Shown here: positions 6,533 through 8,653 of the stretch, piece by piece
Numbering within the stretch: position 1 is the stretch's first letter
How the letters are laid out: each line of letters starts with the position of its first letter
From: Planctomycetales bacterium
GTDB lineage: Bacteria > Planctomycetota > SBBH01
Length of the DNA stretch: 8,653 nucleotides
NCBI GenBank assembly: GCA_005239795.1
Contig: SBBH01000116.1
Coordinates: 1 to 8,653 of the forward strand
Reading direction: 5' to 3'
The notes under the pieces: model-generated
Told to the model about the DNA's origin: nothing
The model's input: only the letters and a program-made list of their open reading frames with translations
The model's database searches: none
Made by a program: the position numbers and the translations under genes

Positions 6533-6561
6533 AGGATATCTCTACTTTTCTCATGAGTAAA
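6533..6561 (-). promoter_or_regulatory. Possible promoter of the second ATPase
   Basis: On the minus strand TTTACT (6556-6561, 4/6 to TTGACA) and TATCCT (6533-6538, 4/6 to TATAAT) are separated by exactly 17 bp. Initiation would fall a few bases before the ACG at 6518. The spacer and -35 lie inside the 28-bp palindrome. Each hexamer is only a moderate match; TATTTT further downstream is an alternative -10. Confidence 0.3.
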
Positions 6562-6567
6562 GTAGAG
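6540..6567. promoter_or_regulatory. 28-bp near-perfect palindrome between divergent genes
   Basis: CTCTACTTT (6540-6548) and AAAGTAGAG (6559-6567) are perfect inverted arms around the palindrome CTCATGAG (6550-6557). Only the T/T pair at 6549/6558 is mismatched. It lies between the second ATPase (-) and the GlcD-like gene (+), in a locally AT-rich stretch. No run of T follows immediately in either direction, so an operator is likelier than a terminator. The binding factor is unknown. Confidence 0.55.
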
Positions 6568-6627
6568 TCTATCTTCTTTCAAAGATGCGTTCTCCTCCCG
6601 GGTCATCGATCCCTTACGATACGGCGG

Positions 6628-8022
6628 ATGCCGCGAAACCTGCCGACTGGACTTTTTCAGCTTCTTCCTGCCGGTCGCTACCGCGCCTCTCCCGAAGAGC
6701 TGCGCCGCTACGGCTCCGACGAGACGGAGGACCTGAACTTTCCTCCCGATATCGCCGTCCTTCCCGAAACCGCTGACGAAGTCTCCCGCGTCCTCGCCTT
6801 CTGCAACGAACACCGGATTCCCGTGACGCCGCGCGGGGCGGGAACGGGGCTCTCGGGCGGCGCGCTTCCGGTGCAGGGCGGCGTCTGCCTGTCGCTCGAA
6901 AAAATGAACCGGATCGTTGAGATCGACCGCGAAAACCTTTTCGCCGTCGTGGAGCCGGGGGTCATCACCCAAACCCTGCAGGACGCGGTCGAGGCGGTTG
7001 GGCTCTTCTACCCTCCCGATCCGGCGAGCAAATCCGCCTGCATGATCGGCGGCAACATCGCCCACAACGCCGGGGGCCCCCGCGCCCTGAAATACGGCGT
7101 CACGAAGGATTATGTCTACGGCCTGGAGGCGGTTCTTCCGACGGGCGAGGTGATCCGCACGGGAGGAAAGCTCCTCAAGAACGTCGCCGGCTACAACCTC
7201 ACGCAGTTCCTCGTGGGGTCCGAGGGAACTCTGGCGGTCGTGACGCAGGCGACCTTAAAACTCCTCCCGCTGCCGACGGTGCACCGGACCCTTTTGGCCC
7301 CATTCGATTCCGTAGCAGCGGCGGCCCGGACCGTGGCGAAGATTTTCCAGCGGGGCGTGACCCCTTGCGCCCTCGAATTCATGGAACGCGCGGCGGTCGC
7401 GGCCGCCGAGGAGAGGAAAGGCCGGAAATTCCCGGGAGGGGACTCCCCGGCGCTCCTCCTGATCGAATTGGACGGGATGCATGAGGCTCCCTTGGACGCC
7501 GACGCGGAGAGCGTCTGCGCCGTCTGCCTGGAAGAGGGGGCCTCCGACCTTCTCGTGGCCGAAACAAGGGAAAAGCGCGAGTCGGTCTGGGACCTGCGCC
7601 GTTCAATCGGCGAGGCGGTGAAGAAGATCTCCCCCTACCGGGAGATCGACTGCGTCGTCCCGCGCGCGCGTCTGCCGGAGCTCATGGACGCGATCCGGGA
7701 GACGACCGCCCGCCACGCCTTGTCGGCCATCTCCTACGGCCATGCAGGAGACGGGAACATCCATGTAAATATCCTCAAGCGCGACGCGGATCCCGCGCGC
7801 TGGAAAACGGCCCTGCCGGCCGCGACACGGGAACTCTTCGAGCGGGTGATCGCGCTCGGCGGCACGATCACCGGCGAGCACGGCGTGGGATACCTCCACC
7901 GCGAAAGCTTGGCGCTCGCGATCGGCGAGGCGAACGTTGAAATCCTCAGGCGCTTGAAGAGGCAATTCGACCCCAACGGGATCCTGAATCCTGGGAAGAT
8001 CTGGGTCAAAGCCTTGCCGTAG
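6628..8022 (+). CDS. glcD: FAD-linked glycolate/D-lactate dehydrogenase, GlcD-like
   Basis: A 464-residue flavoprotein of the GlcD/D-lactate dehydrogenase family, which oxidises D-2-hydroxyacids such as glycolate or D-lactate to 2-oxoacids. The PCMH-type FAD domain shows VTPRGAGTGLSGGALPV (66-82), ASKSACMIGGNIAHNAGG (133-150), GLEAVLPTGEVI (165-176) and FLVGSEGTLAVVT (194-206). The C-terminal substrate domain has GHAGDGNIHVN (371-381), GEHGVGYLH (416-424) and the ending FDPNGILNPGK (447-457). I chose ATG 6628 because the family starts close to this point. An in-frame ATG at 6553 lies in the centre of the palindrome and would add 25 residues without family character. No good SD precedes 6628; TACGAT (6615-6620) could be a -10 for a leaderless mRNA, at low confidence. 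The partners GlcE/GlcF are not in the window, and the next gene is convergent. Exact substrate is unresolved. Confidence 0.9.
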   Translation: MPRNLPTGLFQLLPAGRYRASPEELRRYGSDETEDLNFPPDIAVLPETADEVSRVLAFCNEHRIPVTPRGAGTGLSGGALPVQGGVCLSLEKMNRIVEIDRENLFAVVEPGVITQTLQDAVEAVGLFYPPDPASKSACMIGGNIAHNAGGPRALKYGVTKDYVYGLEAVLPTGEVIRTGGKLLKNVAGYNLTQFLVGSEGTLAVVTQATLKLLPLPTVHRTLLAPFDSVAAAARTVAKIFQRGVTPCALEFMERAAVAAAEERKGRKFPGGDSPALLLIELDGMHEAPLDADAESVCAVCLEEGASDLLVAETREKRESVWDLRRSIGEAVKKISPYREIDCVVPRARLPELMDAIRETTARHALSAISYGHAGDGNIHVNILKRDADPARWKTALPAATRELFERVIALGGTITGEHGVGYLHRESLALAIGEANVEILRRLKRQFDPNGILNPGKIWVKALP

Positions 8023-8035
8023 AGCGTCTGGCGCT

Positions 8036-8062
8036 GCGAGGCATCGGAGTCCCGCGCCTCGC
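8036..8062 (+). terminator. Hairpin after the GlcD-like gene, weak terminator candidate
   Basis: GCGAGGC (8036-8042) and GCCTCGC (8056-8062) are perfect inverted repeats with a 13-nt loop, starting 14 bases after the glcD stop. No U-tract follows, so it may be an RNA-stabilising stem or a Rho-linked site rather than an intrinsic terminator. The rest of the convergent gap to 8188 holds nothing I recognise. Confidence 0.3.
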
Positions 8063-8188
8063 GCATGACATCCAGCCCCTGCGCGTATTTTCTTGAACCG
8101 CCGCGCGCCAGTCAGGTTCCCCCGGCCCCGCCCACAGAGTTCCCGCGAGGCCCAGCCAAAACGCCGTCCCCCTTCTCATGATCTTAGG

Positions 8189-8653
8189 CTATTCCCTCCC
8201 GAAGAGACCGTATTCGCGCCCGCCCTTATCCTTGTCCTTCTTCTCCTTTTTCCTCTCCCACAGGTCCCCGATCTTTTGGAAGACCACGACGGAAACGGTC
8301 TTATCCTTGCCCGGATCGAACACCTCGCACTTGACCTCGAGAACGGCATTGGTTCCGAGAAGTTTCTTCGTGACGGAATCCGGAACCTTCTCGATCTCCC
8401 ATTTCGTCAGGCGCACCCCCGCCACGACAAAAACAAGATCGACCTCTTTTTCTTGCGGAGGGCCGTCCTCTTCCGCGGAGGCGACGACCTCCTTGGTGGG
8501 CTTGAAAAACACGGGAAGACTCTCGTCGCAGCACAGGTCGTGCTTCCCCTTGTCAAACTCCTTGCCGTAGGGGCCGCGATCCGCCATCTGGGCACAGGCG
8601 CAGAGAAAATACCCCTTGAAATGACGGGTCGGGTGCTTTGCCTCCTCCTTCTC
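8189..8653 (-). CDS. Unrecognised protein, C-terminal part (runs off the window)
   Basis: The frame is open from the right edge of the window to TAG at 8189-8191, giving 154 visible residues with no start needed. An ATG at 8585-8587 is internal: the 22 upstream codons read naturally (KHPTRHFKGYFLCACAQ, then MADRGP). The visible part begins with a Cys-containing segment (C-A-C, then about 25 residues later C-C in KHDLCCDESLPVFFKP). A proline/acid linker follows, then a mixed beta-type region (DLVFVVAGVRLTKW, NAVLEVKCEVFD, SVVVFQKIGDLW) and a lysine-rich tail ending GREYGLFGRE. Third-position GC and regular secondary-structure patterning suggest a real gene. I do not recognise the family. The Cys pairs could bind a metal or form disulfides. 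It is convergent with the GlcD-like gene. Confidence 0.65.
   Translation of the reverse strand, partial: EKEEAKHPTRHFKGYFLCACAQMADRGPYGKEFDKGKHDLCCDESLPVFFKPTKEVVASAEEDGPPQEKEVDLVFVVAGVRLTKWEIEKVPDSVTKKLLGTNAVLEVKCEVFDPGKDKTVSVVVFQKIGDLWERKKEKKDKDKGGREYGLFGRE

Noticed and set aside
6553..6627. ATG 6553 as the start of the GlcD-like protein
   Set aside because: It lies in the centre of the 28-bp palindrome, has no SD, and adds 25 residues without family similarity.

Overview
GC-rich bacterial DNA (about 60% by eye), reading as an accessory stretch of an uncultured, GC-rich bacterium. No rRNA, tRNA or marker gene is present, so the phylum cannot be fixed. Short intergenic heptamer repeats, decayed genes and two DUF4143-type ATPases suit a large, free-living, environmental-type genome. 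If the main finding is right, the host incorporates selenocysteine (Sec).

Layout. (1) 9-346 (+): a broken nucleotidyltransferase-like gene with two +1 frameshifts and no normal 3' end. (2) 343-1734 (+): a promoter/palindrome and an intact AAA+ ATPase with a DUF4143-type C-terminus, followed by a hairpin terminator at about 1859-1885. (3) 4549-1909 (-): a two-gene operon, tagatose-1,6-bisphosphate-type aldolase followed by a gamma-glutamyltransferase-like enzyme, overlapping by 20 bp. (4) 4550-4727: a divergent intergenic region with GCGTGAAGCG and CTCAGCA repeats. (5) 4728-5213 (+): a thioredoxin-fold peroxiredoxin-like gene with an in-frame TGA exactly where the redox-active Cys of the F-x-RG-x-x-C-x-x-C motif should be. 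A strong hairpin follows the TGA. I call it a selenoprotein with a U-x-x-C centre. (6) 5214-5372 (+): a start-less coding-like remnant. (7) 6518-5373 (-): a second DUF4143-type ATPase, interrupted by a TGA and lacking an ATG at its natural start. (8) 6540-6567: a 28-bp near-perfect palindrome between divergent genes. (9) 6628-8022 (+): a GlcD-like FAD-linked 2-hydroxyacid dehydrogenase. (10) 8653-8189 (-): the C-terminal part of an unrecognised Cys-containing protein that runs off the right edge.

The most valuable result is the Sec-containing peroxiredoxin-like gene. Standard gene calling would stop at the TGA and report only the C-terminal fragment from 4938, losing the active site. The intact metabolic genes (aldolase, GGT, GlcD) show no obvious single pathway. 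The two ATPases and the broken nucleotidyltransferase look like mobile or defence-related accessory genes at different stages of decay.
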